DNA of 64,000 nt, taken from positions 1 through 64,000 of the forward strand of contig NZ_QMEM01000012.1 in assembly GCF_003390915.1 (NCBI RefSeq). Direction: 5' to 3'. The position numbers and the translations under genes are program-made. The DNA is from Lewinella sp. IMCC34183 (GTDB lineage Bacteria > Bacteroidota > Bacteroidia > Chitinophagales > Saprospiraceae). The notes under the pieces were generated by a model that was not told where the DNA came from, searched no databases, and saw only the letters and a list, made by a program, of their open reading frames with translations. Every line of letters starts with the position of its first letter. The first letter of the stretch is position 1. Shown here in pieces: positions 33,331-41,462 of the stretch.

Positions 33331-34962
33331 ATGAAACAGTTACTTCTCCTCCTGGCCTTCGCTACCACCGTCGGCCTTTCCGCCCAAAGTTCCGTACCCG
33401 ATAATTGGTGGGAGCTGGACCGCGACGAAAATTCCTACCCCGGCGTAAGTGCCGAACGCGCGGAAACCTACCTGTCCGGGAAGCAGGCCGAAACCGTGGT
33501 CGTGGCCGTGATCGACTCCGGCGTCGACATCGAGCACGAGGACCTCAAGGACATCATTTGGACCAACCCCGGTGAGATCCCCGGCAACGGTATCGACGAC
33601 GACAACAACGGCTACGTGGACGACATCCACGGGTGGAACTTCATCGGCGGCGCCGACGGCCGCAACGTGAACTACGAGAACCTCGAGATCGTACGCCTGT
33701 ACAACAAGCTCGACGCCAAGTACAACAACCGCAACCGCGACGGACTGAACAAGAAAGAGAAGGCCGAGTACGACCGCTACCAGGAGTACAAATCGACCAT
33801 CGAGAAGAAACAGGAAGAGCTCGGACCCACGGCCATGCAGTACGAGATGATCAAAACGGCCATCGATGGTGCCCTCGAACAGATGGGGAAGGAACCCGCA
33901 GACGTGACCGCCGAGGACATCGCCGAACTGGAGAGCGAAGACCAAACCATCGCCATCGTTAAGCAGGTAGTGGCCAACGCCACCGCCGGCGGTACCACTT
34001 TCGCCGAGCTCTACGAGCAGCTGGAGGGAGCCCAGGAATACTTCGACAGCCAGCTGAAGTACAACTACAATCCCGAGTTTGATGCCCGCGAGATCGTCGG
34101 CGACGACCCCACGAACCTCAAGCAGCGCAACTACGGCAACAACGACGTGGAAGGCCCCGATGCCGCCCACGGTACCCACGTATCCGGCATCATCGCCGGC
34201 GTGCACGGCAACGACATCGGCGTGAACGGCGTAGGCGGCACCTACGTCCGGATCATGAGCGTGCGGACCGTCCCCAACGGCGACGAGCGCGACAAGGACG
34301 TGGCCAACGCCATCCGCTACGCCGTGGACAACGGCGCCAAGGTGATCAACATGAGCTTCGGTAAGGGCGCCAGCCCGTACAAAGACGCCGTGGACGACGC
34401 CATGAAGTACGCCCAGAAGCACGACGTACTGCTGGTCCACGCCGCCGGCAACGACGGCAAGCTGCTGACCCTGGAGAACAACTACCCCAACGATACCTAC
34501 CAGGGTAAGCGTCGGACCGGCAAGACCTGGATCGAGGTCGGTGCCGCCAGCAGCAGCTACGACGACAACCTGGCCGCCCCCTTCTCCAACTACAACAAGA
34601 AGTACGTGGATGTCTTCGCCCCCGGGGCGCAGATCTACTCCACCATCCCCGACGACCAGTACGCCAAATTCGACGGTACTTCGATGGCCGCCCCCATGGT
34701 GGCCGGTATCGCCGCCCTGCTGCGGAGCTACTTCCCCGACCTGAAGGCCAAGCAGGTAAAGGAAATCATCGAGCAGAGCGCTGTCCCGGTCGACCTCGAG
34801 GTCGTGAAGCCCGGTACGGACGGCGAAAAGGTGAAGTTCGGAGAACTGAGTGCCACCGGTGGACTGGCCAACGCCTTTACCGCCGTCAAGCTCGCCGAGC
34901 AGACCAAAGGAAAGAACCGTAAACTGCGCGACGACCGCGACCCCAGCCTGCGCCTCTACTAG
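33331..34962 (+). CDS. exported subtilisin-like serine protease (S8)
   Basis: 543 residues from ATG 33331, where a signal peptide starts (LLLLLAFATTVGLSAQ); an in-frame ATG at 33313 adds six polar residues and is less likely. The catalytic triad is D62 in AVIDSGVD, H280 in AAHGTHVSG and S451 in GTSMAAP. Between D62 and H280 there is an insert of ~160 residues rich in Glu, Lys, Asn and Gln, including a probable coiled coil (~residues 115-195). Such an insert is seen in other Bacteroidota subtilases, but here it is long. No type IX tail is present, so it should be periplasmic or attached to the outer membrane by another route. It has its own promoter and terminator. Confidence 0.9.
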   Translation: MKQLLLLLAFATTVGLSAQSSVPDNWWELDRDENSYPGVSAERAETYLSGKQAETVVVAVIDSGVDIEHEDLKDIIWTNPGEIPGNGIDDDNNGYVDDIHGWNFIGGADGRNVNYENLEIVRLYNKLDAKYNNRNRDGLNKKEKAEYDRYQEYKSTIEKKQEELGPTAMQYEMIKTAIDGALEQMGKEPADVTAEDIAELESEDQTIAIVKQVVANATAGGTTFAELYEQLEGAQEYFDSQLKYNYNPEFDAREIVGDDPTNLKQRNYGNNDVEGPDAAHGTHVSGIIAGVHGNDIGVNGVGGTYVRIMSVRTVPNGDERDKDVANAIRYAVDNGAKVINMSFGKGASPYKDAVDDAMKYAQKHDVLLVHAAGNDGKLLTLENNYPNDTYQGKRRTGKTWIEVGAASSSYDDNLAAPFSNYNKKYVDVFAPGAQIYSTIPDDQYAKFDGTSMAAPMVAGIAALLRSYFPDLKAKQVKEIIEQSAVPVDLEVVKPGTDGEKVKFGELSATGGLANAFTAVKLAEQTKGKNRKLRDDRDPSLRLY

Positions 34963-34983
34963 CGCTTAGTCTCGGCAACCCCG

Positions 34984-35044
34984 GCCCCCGGTACGGATGT
35001 CCGCGCGAACTTACCTTCGCGCCGTCCGAACCGGGGGCTTTTTT
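34984..35044 (+). terminator. terminator of the subtilase gene, with a possible selD promoter in the loop
   Basis: GCCCCCGGT (34984-34992) pairs with ACCGGGGGC (35030-35038), followed by six T. The stem is extended by CGGA/TCCG. The loop holds GCGCGAA/TTCGCGC and TACCTTCG (35012-35019), a near match to the TAnnTTTG element, about 50 nt before selD. Confidence 0.75.
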
Positions 35045-35068
35045 ATTTCCCCCCTAAATCTTCCCGAC

Positions 35069-36109
35069 ATGACCGATATAAAGCTCACTGAATTCTCCCA
35101 CGGCGCCGGCTGCGGCTGCAAGATCGCCCCCGCGGTCCTCGACCGTATCCTGGCCGGTACCGCCCCGGGAGAAACCTTTCCCGACCTGCTGGTGGGCAAC
35201 CAGGAGCGCGACGACGCCGCCGTCTACGATCTGGGCGACGGGACGGCCGTGATCAGTACCACGGACTTCTTCATGCCCATCGTCGACGACCCCCTGACCT
35301 TCGGCCGGATCGCCGCGACCAACGCGATCAGCGACGTATATGCCATGGGCGGCACGCCCCTCATGGCCATCGCGATCCTGGGCTGGCCGGTGGATAAGCT
35401 CCCCCCCGAGGTGGCCGGACAGGTAGTGGAAGGGGGCCGGCAGGCCTGCGCCGAGGCGGGCATTCCCCTGGCCGGCGGCCACAGCATCGATAGCCCGGAG
35501 CCCATCTTCGGACTGGCGGTAACGGGCCGCGTGGCCATCAAGCACCTCAAAAAGAACGGCGGAGCCTACCCCGGTGACCTGCTGTACCTGACCAAGCCCC
35601 TCGGCGTCGGTATCCTCAGCACCGCCCAGAAACAAAAGAAACTCCGCCCCGAGGACGCCGACCTCGCCACCACCCAGATGGTGCGCCCGAACCGGCTCGG
35701 CCCCACGCTCGCGGAGCTGCCGTACGTCCACGCCATGACCGACGTGACGGGATTCGGCCTGCTCGGCCACCTCAACGAGATGTGCACGGCCAGCAATGCC
35801 CGGGCCCGCGTACGCATGGCCGACGTGCCCCTGATCGATGCCGAACTGCTCGACCATTACCTCGACGCCGGCTGCATCCCCGGTGGCACGAAGCGCAATT
35901 TCGCTAGCTACGGCAAGTACGTCAAGCTCGACACCGACCGTCAGAAGTGGCTGCTCGCGGACCCGCAGACCAGTGGCGGGCTGCTGGTGGCCGTGGCTCC
36001 GGAACGTGCCGCGGACTTCGAGGCGACCTGCGCCGCGGCCGGTCACCCGGTTGCCCCGCTCGGGGAAGTGCTGCCCTCCGGCCCCGGCGCCCGCGTCGAG
36101 GTGGTGTGA
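35069..36109 (+). CDS. selD: selenide, water dikinase
   Basis: 346 residues from ATG 35069; the longer frame to 34997 would run through the terminator. SelD makes selenophosphate from selenide and ATP, the selenium donor for selenocysteine and for 2-selenouridine in tRNA. The N-terminal HGAGCGCKI holds the catalytic Cys (C17) and Lys; it is Cys and not selenocysteine here. The AIRS-type fold shows in [42 protein letters not shown] and [27 protein letters not shown] is the conserved C-terminal loop. No selA, selB, selU or tRNA-Sec is in this window. It ends 44 nt before the Rieske reductase gene, in the same direction. Confidence 0.95.
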   Translation: MTDIKLTEFSHGAGCGCKIAPAVLDRILAGTAPGETFPDLLVGNQERDDAAVYDLGDGTAVISTTDFFMPIVDDPLTFGRIAATNAISDVYAMGGTPLMAIAILGWPVDKLPPEVAGQVVEGGRQACAEAGIPLAGGHSIDSPEPIFGLAVTGRVAIKHLKKNGGAYPGDLLYLTKPLGVGILSTAQKQKKLRPEDADLATTQMVRPNRLGPTLAELPYVHAMTDVTGFGLLGHLNEMCTASNARARVRMADVPLIDAELLDHYLDAGCIPGGTKRNFASYGKYVKLDTDRQKWLLADPQTSGGLLVAVAPERAADFEATCAAAGHPVAPLGEVLPSGPGARVEVV

Positions 36110-36153
36110 ACCAATGGGGCGGGGCGTGCTTATAGCAGGCAAAGTACCGACCC

Positions 36154-37737
36154 ATGACCCGAGTTTTCTCCCTCTCACAGCTTCCCACCGGCCACATGCA
36201 CAGCGTAAAGGTGGGCGATTACGACGTCCTCCTTGCCAACGTAGCCGGCGAAGTCTACGCGGTGGAGAATAAATGTAGCCACTACCAGTTCGCCCTGAGT
36301 AAGGGTGCCCTGTGCGAACACCGGGTGCGCTGCCCGCTGCACCACGCCTGCTTCGACGTGCGTACCGGCGAGCAACTCGAGGCCCCCGGCATGGACGGGC
36401 TGCCTCGCTTCGAGGTGCGGGTAGCGGGAGACGACATCCACGTAAGCGAAGAGCCGGTAGCCAAGAACCGCCCCGACCCGGACGGCTCGTGGCCGGTAAA
36501 AACTCCCACCGACAACCACTATACCTACGCCATCGTGGGCGGCGGAACGGCCGGTGCCTACGCGGTAGAGGCCATCCGCGCCATCGACCGCGAGGGCTCG
36601 GTGGTCCTCCTCAGTCAGGAAGAACTGCCGCCCTACGACCGCACCAAGGTCAGCAAGAATTTTATGCAGGAGGATATGGAGACCGCGAAGCTCTCGCTCC
36701 GCTCCGCCGACTTCTACCGCCGCTACGGCGTCGATTTCCGGGCGGGCGCGCAGGTGCAACGGCTGGACCTGAACACCAAGACCATCGGGCTGGCCGACGG
36801 CAGCAGCATCGCCTACGACCGCGTACTCATGGCTACCGGCGGCATCCCCGTGGAACCGGATATGCCCGGCCTGGACCGTGACGGCGTGTTCACCATACGC
36901 AAACCCGCCGACGCGGTGGCCGCCCGCGAGCAGGCCTCCGAGGGAAGTCGCGCGGTGATCATCGGCGGCAGCTTCATTGGTCTGGAAACGGCCATGAGCC
37001 TCGGCAAGCGCGGCGCGCAGGTGACGGTGGTCGAAACCGCGGACCTGCCCTTCGGCAAGGTATTCGGAGAGCAGGTCGGCGCGTACACCCGCAAGCTCCA
37101 CGAAGACGCCGGTGTGACCTTCCGCTTCGGGCGGAAGGCCAAAGCGATCACGGGCAACGGCGCCGTCACGGGCGTCACCCTGGACGACGGCAGCGAACTG
37201 CCGGCCGACCTGGTCGTGGTGGGCATCGGGGTACGGCCCGCCACGGACTACATCGCGGGCGTCGCCTTCCAGGACGATCACAGCATCCGCGTCGACGGCC
37301 ACCTGGCAGCGCACGGCGAGAACGCCTGGGCCGCGGGGGATATCGCCACCTACCCCGACCGGGAAGGATTACTGCGCATCGAGCACTGGAAAGTAGCCGG
37401 ACAACAGGGACGCGTGGCCGGTCGTAACATGGCGGGGCAGGCGGAGGCTTACCAGATGGTCCCCTTCTTCTGGACCAACCAGCAGGGGGTCAACTACCGC
37501 TATGTGGGCCACGGTACCGACTACGACGAGATCGTTTTCGACGGTACCCCCGGGGAATCGCCCTTCCTGGCTTTCTACGTCAAGGACCGCCACGTACAGG
37601 CCTGTCTTGGCGTCAAGCGTGACGCGGAGGCCGCGGCCATCAACGAGCTCATGGCGCTGGGGCAAATGCCGCCGGTTGAGGATCTGGTGGGGCAGGACTG
37701 GCTGCAGCGCTGTCGCGACGTACAGCCGGCAGGGTAG
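36154..37737 (+). CDS. Rieske-type ferredoxin/FAD-dependent disulfide-reductase-like fusion
   Basis: 527 residues. Residues 1-~105 form a Rieske [2Fe-2S] domain: C41-x-H43 and C60-x2-H63 are the cluster ligands. Residues ~125-430 form a two-dinucleotide-binding oxidoreductase: YAIVGGGTAGAYAVEAI (FAD), ATGGIPVEPD, VIIGGSFIGLETAMSLGKRG (NAD(P)H) and AWAAGDIATYPD (second FAD contact). The last ~95 residues are the reductase C-terminal domain. This Rieske plus reductase layout is that of AIFM3/AIFL-like and ferredoxin reductases (family knowledge). It likely moves electrons from NAD(P)H through FAD to the Rieske centre; no partner is nearby. It follows selD closely, but a selenium role is not implied. 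Cytoplasmic. Confidence 0.9.
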   Translation: MTRVFSLSQLPTGHMHSVKVGDYDVLLANVAGEVYAVENKCSHYQFALSKGALCEHRVRCPLHHACFDVRTGEQLEAPGMDGLPRFEVRVAGDDIHVSEEPVAKNRPDPDGSWPVKTPTDNHYTYAIVGGGTAGAYAVEAIRAIDREGSVVLLSQEELPPYDRTKVSKNFMQEDMETAKLSLRSADFYRRYGVDFRAGAQVQRLDLNTKTIGLADGSSIAYDRVLMATGGIPVEPDMPGLDRDGVFTIRKPADAVAAREQASEGSRAVIIGGSFIGLETAMSLGKRGAQVTVVETADLPFGKVFGEQVGAYTRKLHEDAGVTFRFGRKAKAITGNGAVTGVTLDDGSELPADLVVVGIGVRPATDYIAGVAFQDDHSIRVDGHLAAHGENAWAAGDIATYPDREGLLRIEHWKVAGQQGRVAGRNMAGQAEAYQMVPFFWTNQQGVNYRYVGHGTDYDEIVFDGTPGESPFLAFYVKDRHVQACLGVKRDAEAAAINELMALGQMPPVEDLVGQDWLQRCRDVQPAG

Positions 37738-37740
37738 GGG

Positions 37741-38334
37741 CTAGGGGGTGATCCACTCCCACGTCCACTCACCGGCCCGCCGGTGGCCCAGGGCGCGGCG
37801 GTTCCCGTCGCGATCCAATTGCAGGACATCGGCCCACGCCAGCGTCGTCACCAAAATCCCGAAATTTTCGCGGGCGTAATCCGTCCCGTCCAGGTCAAGG
37901 CTGTCCCAGTCTTCGGGGAGGTCGCTACCCCCCCCCGGCAGCGGGGTGCCGGGAGCGCTGCGCGTCGCGTAGGCCTTACGGCTATGTTTGGGCAGGTCGG
38001 CGAAGACGGCGTCGGTCTCGGCGGCGTCCGCCCAGTGGGTAGGACCGCCGCACATCAGCTGGTAGCGGGTCTCCCGATCCCAGAAAACGTAACTGAACTC
38101 CGGATGCGCTTGCAGGTGGTCCACCTTTACGGAGCGGGTGTCGGTATAGGTGCGCAGGGTGGCCGCGTCGGGATCGGCCGCACGGAGCACCACCATCCGG
38201 CCGCGGGCCAGGCCGCCGGAGCCGCTGGAGCACAACGTGGGTAGGGCAAAGGGGTGGTCGCCGTCGTCGGCGGCCTCCCGGAGGAGGTGTGCAATTTCTG
38301 ACCAAACGTTAAGGTTTGTTGCGGAACGACGCAT
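37741..38334 (-). CDS. pyridoxamine-phosphate-oxidase-like FMN split-barrel protein
   Basis: 197 residues. The front part (GRMVVLRAADPDAATLRTYTDTRSVKVDHL) matches the FMN-binding split barrel of PNPOx-like proteins, with the 'lrtytdtRS.Kv..l' phosphate-binding segment and 'FSYVFWDRETRYQL' as the barrel strand. The C-terminal WADVLQLDRDGNRRAL...WTWEWITP is the family's closing strand. The length is like that of alr4036-type proteins, not true PdxH. It could bind FMN or heme; substrate unknown. Convergent with the Rieske reductase gene, with 3 nt between stops. Confidence 0.75.
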   Translation of the reverse strand: MRRSATNLNVWSEIAHLLREAADDGDHPFALPTLCSSGSGGLARGRMVVLRAADPDAATLRTYTDTRSVKVDHLQAHPEFSYVFWDRETRYQLMCGGPTHWADAAETDAVFADLPKHSRKAYATRSAPGTPLPGGGSDLPEDWDSLDLDGTDYARENFGILVTTLAWADVLQLDRDGNRRALGHRRAGEWTWEWITP

Positions 38335-38459
38335 TTGTTGTGTTTTACCTATCTTGGAAGTATTAAAATTGGGACGATGGAAACACTTTTAGGTGATTTC
38401 GACGTACTTACATCAAACCTTGTCCATTGGTAAGGTTGCAAACGTATCTGACAAAGAAC

Positions 38460-38540
38460 ATGGCCACTACCCATCCCGAAGTTCGTCCTCCAGGCGCCCC
38501 TCGGCCCGTCCCGCCCCCCGGCGGATGGTGCGGTACGTAG
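38460..38540 (+). other. possible 26-residue Pro-rich leader peptide
   Basis: The 338-nt gap 38335-38672 holds an ATG frame of 26 codons rich in Pro (APRPVPPPGGWCGT at the end). It is preceded by TTGCAAACGTATCTG and followed after 32 nt by a strong terminator hairpin. The order small frame, hairpin, gene recalls an attenuator, but the downstream gene is not a biosynthetic enzyme. Confidence 0.2.
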
Positions 38541-38572
38541 CCCTACGATTATGGGTTTTAGGTGTTTTTCTG

Positions 38573-38605
38573 GAGGGTTTGGGCTTTGGCCCGAACCCTC
38601 TTTTC
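38573..38605 (+). terminator. rho-independent terminator
   Basis: GAGGGTT-T-GGGC, loop TTTG, GCCC-G-AACCCTC, then TTTT and more T-rich sequence. It lies 68 nt before the promoter of the next plus-strand gene. There is no annotated plus-strand gene directly upstream, so what it ends is unclear. Confidence 0.7.
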
Positions 38606-38647
38606 GTTTTCCGGCCCCGGCCAACCTTCCCCCCGACCCATTCGTTT

Positions 38648-38655
38648 TATCTTTG
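38648..38655 (+). promoter_or_regulatory. TAnnTTTG -7 element before the Cys-rich small protein
   Basis: TATCTTTG, exact consensus, 17 nt before the ATG at 38673, which leaves a very short leader. Confidence 0.6.
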
Positions 38656-38672
38656 CTGACCAACTACTTACT

Positions 38673-38882
38673 ATGGATTTCCTCACGCTCTTTCTGATCA
38701 TTTTCGGTGTCTTCGCCCTGAGTTTCGTACTCATCAACGTGCGCCACCTCGTTACCGGTCAGGAATTTCGGGGTACCTGCGCCAGCAACAACCCCATGCT
38801 GACCAACAAGGTCGGGAAGTGCGACGTCTGTGGCAAGTCGCCCGAGCAGGACTGCCAGATGCCGGAGCTACCCAAGGTTTAG
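38673..38882 (+). CDS. small membrane protein with Cys motif
   Basis: 69 residues from ATG 38673, which follows a -7 element at the right distance. Residues 2-24 form one transmembrane helix (LTLFLIIFGVFALSFVLI), followed by a short soluble part with four Cys: GTCASNNPM, then KCDVCGKSPEQDC. The pattern is common in Bacteroidota as a 'membrane or secreted protein' and resembles NqrM, the maturation factor of Na+-NQR, in size and in having one helix and a Cys cluster; the link is a guess. It overlaps the convergent arginyltransferase-like gene by 15 nt. Confidence 0.7.
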   Translation: MDFLTLFLIIFGVFALSFVLINVRHLVTGQEFRGTCASNNPMLTNKVGKCDVCGKSPEQDCQMPELPKV

Positions 38883-39947
38883 GGCAGCGGCGTACTCCGC
38901 CGCCCGCTCGACGTAGGGGGTACGGAGGAGCACCTGCCGGACGGCAAGCAGGTCGGTGAGAAACGCCTCGGTCCCGAAGGATTGCAGGTATTCCGCGTTG
39001 AACATCAACTGCGTCTGAATCATGTGCCGGCACTCGAGCACTAGGTATTCCCGGTCTTTCGGGTCGAAGGCCACGGCCAGCAACGGTTGGTTGCCGCTCC
39101 GGCGCAGGGGAACCAGATAGGGGTAGGGAAAGTAGTCGTCGTTCCAGATATCGTACAGCCCCGCTTCGAAGAGCGGATACACCTTCACCCGGGGTCGGGG
39201 ACCGTGGACGGCGTAGGCGTTCACGAAGGATTCCAGAGCGAATACCTGTGCCTCCACCGGTGCCTCCTTCTCCGCGTCAAACTCCGTATACGGCCGCCAC
39301 TCGCTCACGCGTACGTCGTAGAACTCGGCATCTCCCAGCCGTAACTTATAATCGAAGCGCCGGTAGCCGGGGACCACGTATCCCGGGTAATAGTACCGCA
39401 TGCCCCGCGTGAGGCAGTATTCCATCTCCAGGAGCATGGTGTAGTAGCCCAGGCTGAAACTGCCCAAATCGGGATCGAAAATACCGAGGATACTGGCGGC
39501 CGCGTGGTCACCCAGGTCGAAGTAGCTACAGGCGACGAGCTGCCTGCTGACCCGGTCGCGCACGGTCACCTCCCAAGTATTGAAGATGACGTCGTTGTCG
39601 TAATCCTCCAGGCTGTCGGCGATGGTGGGGGACAGTCGACCGTCGAAGGAGTCCGCGTATTTGCGGTATAGCTTTTCCCGCTCCGGGGTGATGGATCGGG
39701 GCGCTACCGCCGTGTCGAAGAGCTTGGCGTTCTTCCGCAGCAGTTTGCGCTGTGAGCGCGAAAATCGGAACCCCTGCAGGTCGATCCGGATCCAGAGGGC
39801 GGAGTAGGGCCGGTTCTGGAAGAAGAGGAAGTGGGTCGTGAAGATCGTCGAGCCCATGCGGTACCACCCCCGCGAAAGGTGCCAGTCCAGCATCTCGGGG
39901 CTAAGCGTGGTGGGGGTAGACTTTTCCGCGTAACTGAATAGGGACAT
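38868..39947 (-). CDS. arginyl-tRNA--protein transferase-like (ATE/Bpt) protein
   Basis: 359 residues from ATG 39947; an ATG at 39977 would add ten residues. GFRFSRSQRKLLRKN (~residues 60-74) is the ATE/Bpt signature for aminoacyl-tRNA-dependent N-end-rule transferases, and YYYPGYVVPGYRRFDYK (~205-221) is the conserved GNAT-like C-terminal segment. Such enzymes add Arg or Leu to protein N-termini and mark them for Clp proteolysis (family knowledge). The N-terminal Cys cluster of many ATEs is not present here. It is the last gene of the minus-strand run, 46 nt after the ABC ATPase. N-end substrate choice cannot be told from sequence. Confidence 0.75.
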   Translation of the reverse strand: MSLFSYAEKSTPTTLSPEMLDWHLSRGWYRMGSTIFTTHFLFFQNRPYSALWIRIDLQGFRFSRSQRKLLRKNAKLFDTAVAPRSITPEREKLYRKYADSFDGRLSPTIADSLEDYDNDVIFNTWEVTVRDRVSRQLVACSYFDLGDHAAASILGIFDPDLGSFSLGYYTMLLEMEYCLTRGMRYYYPGYVVPGYRRFDYKLRLGDAEFYDVRVSEWRPYTEFDAEKEAPVEAQVFALESFVNAYAVHGPRPRVKVYPLFEAGLYDIWNDDYFPYPYLVPLRRSGNQPLLAVAFDPKDREYLVLECRHMIQTQLMFNAEYLQSFGTEAFLTDLLAVRQVLLRTPYVERAAEYAAALNLG

Positions 39948-39993
39948 CGGGGGTGACTTCGACCTCGGAAGCTGCAATATGCGAATTTTACTG

Positions 39994-40620
39994 CTACAGT
40001 TGCGTGAATTGCGTGCATTCCCGCAGGTCGCGTTCGTCGTTGCTGGCCACCACCGTCAGCCGGCCGGCACGGCAGCTTCGCAGCTCTCCGGCAAACCATT
40101 CCGCGGAGGCGTCGTCGAGCGTGACCGTGGGCTCGTCGAGCAGCAGCAGTGGGGTAGCGGCGTACAGGGCCGTAGCGAGCAACACCCGTTGCCGCATGCC
40201 CGACGAGCAGTCTGTGAGCGGTCGCTTCGCCGCGGCACGCAGGCCTATCCGGTCCACTACCGCGTCGACCGACAGGCCGGCCATCAGTGGCTTAAGGGTA
40301 TAGTGGAAGGTCAGGAACTCCTGTACGGTCAGTTCCTCGACCAGCTCGAAGTAGGGCCCCGTCCAGCTGACGTACCGAAACATGTTCTCGACCGGAACGG
40401 TCCGCTCGCCGAAGCGGTACTCGACCCGCCCCCGGGTGGGGCTGAGCTGTCCGGAAAGAAGGCGCAGCAAGGTGGACTTTCCGGATCCGTTGCTGCCGCG
40501 CACGCCGTAGCATTCGCCGGCCAGGAATTCCTCCGTGCGCTGCCGCAAAATGTATTGCCGGCCAAAGCGCTTGCTGACGTCCCGGAAGCGGATCTGAAGA
40601 GGTGGTAGGTCAGCCGCCAT
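39994..40620 (-). CDS. ABC transporter ATP-binding protein
   Basis: 208 residues. Walker A is GSNGSGKST (~residues 42-50); the signature is SSGMRQR, a variant of LSGGQ (~139-145); Walker B is LLLLDEP (~156-162), followed by the D-loop T-L-D-D. The protein is short and ends soon after a VVASNDERDL switch region, like CcmA-type or lipid-export ATPases. No permease lies next to it; the gene overlaps lpxA by 11 nt, so it is translated from the lipid A message. It may serve an envelope-lipid exporter encoded elsewhere. Confidence 0.8.
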   Translation of the reverse strand: MAADLPPLQIRFRDVSKRFGRQYILRQRTEEFLAGECYGVRGSNGSGKSTLLRLLSGQLSPTRGRVEYRFGERTVPVENMFRYVSWTGPYFELVEELTVQEFLTFHYTLKPLMAGLSVDAVVDRIGLRAAAKRPLTDCSSGMRQRVLLATALYAATPLLLLDEPTVTLDDASAEWFAGELRSCRAGRLTVVASNDERDLRECTQFTQL

Positions 40621-41410
40621 TGTCGATGGCCTGGAAGCTCCGGATGATTCCCGTTTGCTCGGTGGCGCTGATGAAGCTGACCACCTCGTCGCGCTCTTCG
40701 GATACGGGCACCGACGCCTCGATCTCGGTCACGGCGTTGGTGATGTTCAGCCCCTTCACGAAGAGTATCCGGTAGATCTCGTGGATCGCGTTGATCTGCG
40801 TGATGGTAAAGCCGCGGCGCTGCAGGCCGATGCGGTTCACGCCGATGTAGCTCAGGGGCTCGCGGGCGGCGCGGATGTAGGGCGGCACGCTTTTGCGTAC
40901 CAGGCTGCCCCCGGCAATAAAGCTGTGCCGGCCAATTCGCACGAACTGCTGCACGCCGACCTGTCCCTCGATGATCACGTGGTCTTCCAGCACGACGTGA
41001 CCGGCCAGGTTGACGTTGTTGGCAATGACGATGTTATCGCCCAGGATACAATCGTGGGCCACGTGGGCGTAGGCCATCAGCAGGCAGTTTTTGCCGATGC
41101 GGGTGGTACCGGCGGCGGCCGTACCCCGGTTGATGGTGACGAACTCACGGATGGTGGTACCGTCTCCGATCTCGGCGGTGGTGTACTCGCCCCGAAATTT
41201 GAGGTCCTGGGGAATCGCAGCCACCACGGCACCGGGGAAGACCCGCACGTTCTTGCCAAGGCGGGCACCTCCGTAGATGGTCACGTTGGGGCCGATCTCA
41301 CTCCCTTCACCGATCTCCACGTCATCCTCGATGGTGGTGAACGGTCCAACGCTAACGCCGGCTCCTATTTTTGCATTGGGGTGGACGACGCTCAGGGAAT
41401 GAATGGACAT
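40610..41410 (-). CDS. lpxA: acyl-ACP--UDP-N-acetylglucosamine O-acyltransferase
   Basis: 266 residues, the normal length. First committed step of lipid A: transfer of a 3-hydroxyacyl chain to O3 of UDP-GlcNAc. The N-terminal two thirds are left-handed hexapeptide repeats (IGAGVSVGPFTTIEDDVEIG, VTIYGGARLGKNV ...), with YAHVAHDC holding the catalytic His. The C-terminal part (GVNRIGLQRRGFTITQINAIHEIYRILF) is the helical Acetyltransf_11 domain specific for LpxA. It follows lpxC-fabZ by 52 nt and overlaps the ABC ATPase gene, so lipid A genes are coupled here as in other Bacteroidota. Confidence 0.97.
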   Translation of the reverse strand: MSIHSLSVVHPNAKIGAGVSVGPFTTIEDDVEIGEGSEIGPNVTIYGGARLGKNVRVFPGAVVAAIPQDLKFRGEYTTAEIGDGTTIREFVTINRGTAAAGTTRIGKNCLLMAYAHVAHDCILGDNIVIANNVNLAGHVVLEDHVIIEGQVGVQQFVRIGRHSFIAGGSLVRKSVPPYIRAAREPLSYIGVNRIGLQRRGFTITQINAIHEIYRILFVKGLNITNAVTEIEASVPVSEERDEVVSFISATEQTGIIRSFQAIDNGG

Positions 41411-41462
41411 GAATGAGGTTGATAGGTTCGCAGGGGTGATGGTGTAAGGGAGACTGCGTGTC

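Noticed and set aside
33340-34440. Long minus-strand open frame (366 codons) across the subtilase gene
   Set aside because: Its Val/Asp/Gly-rich composition is the shadow of GC-rich codons in the real gene on the plus strand; no family features.
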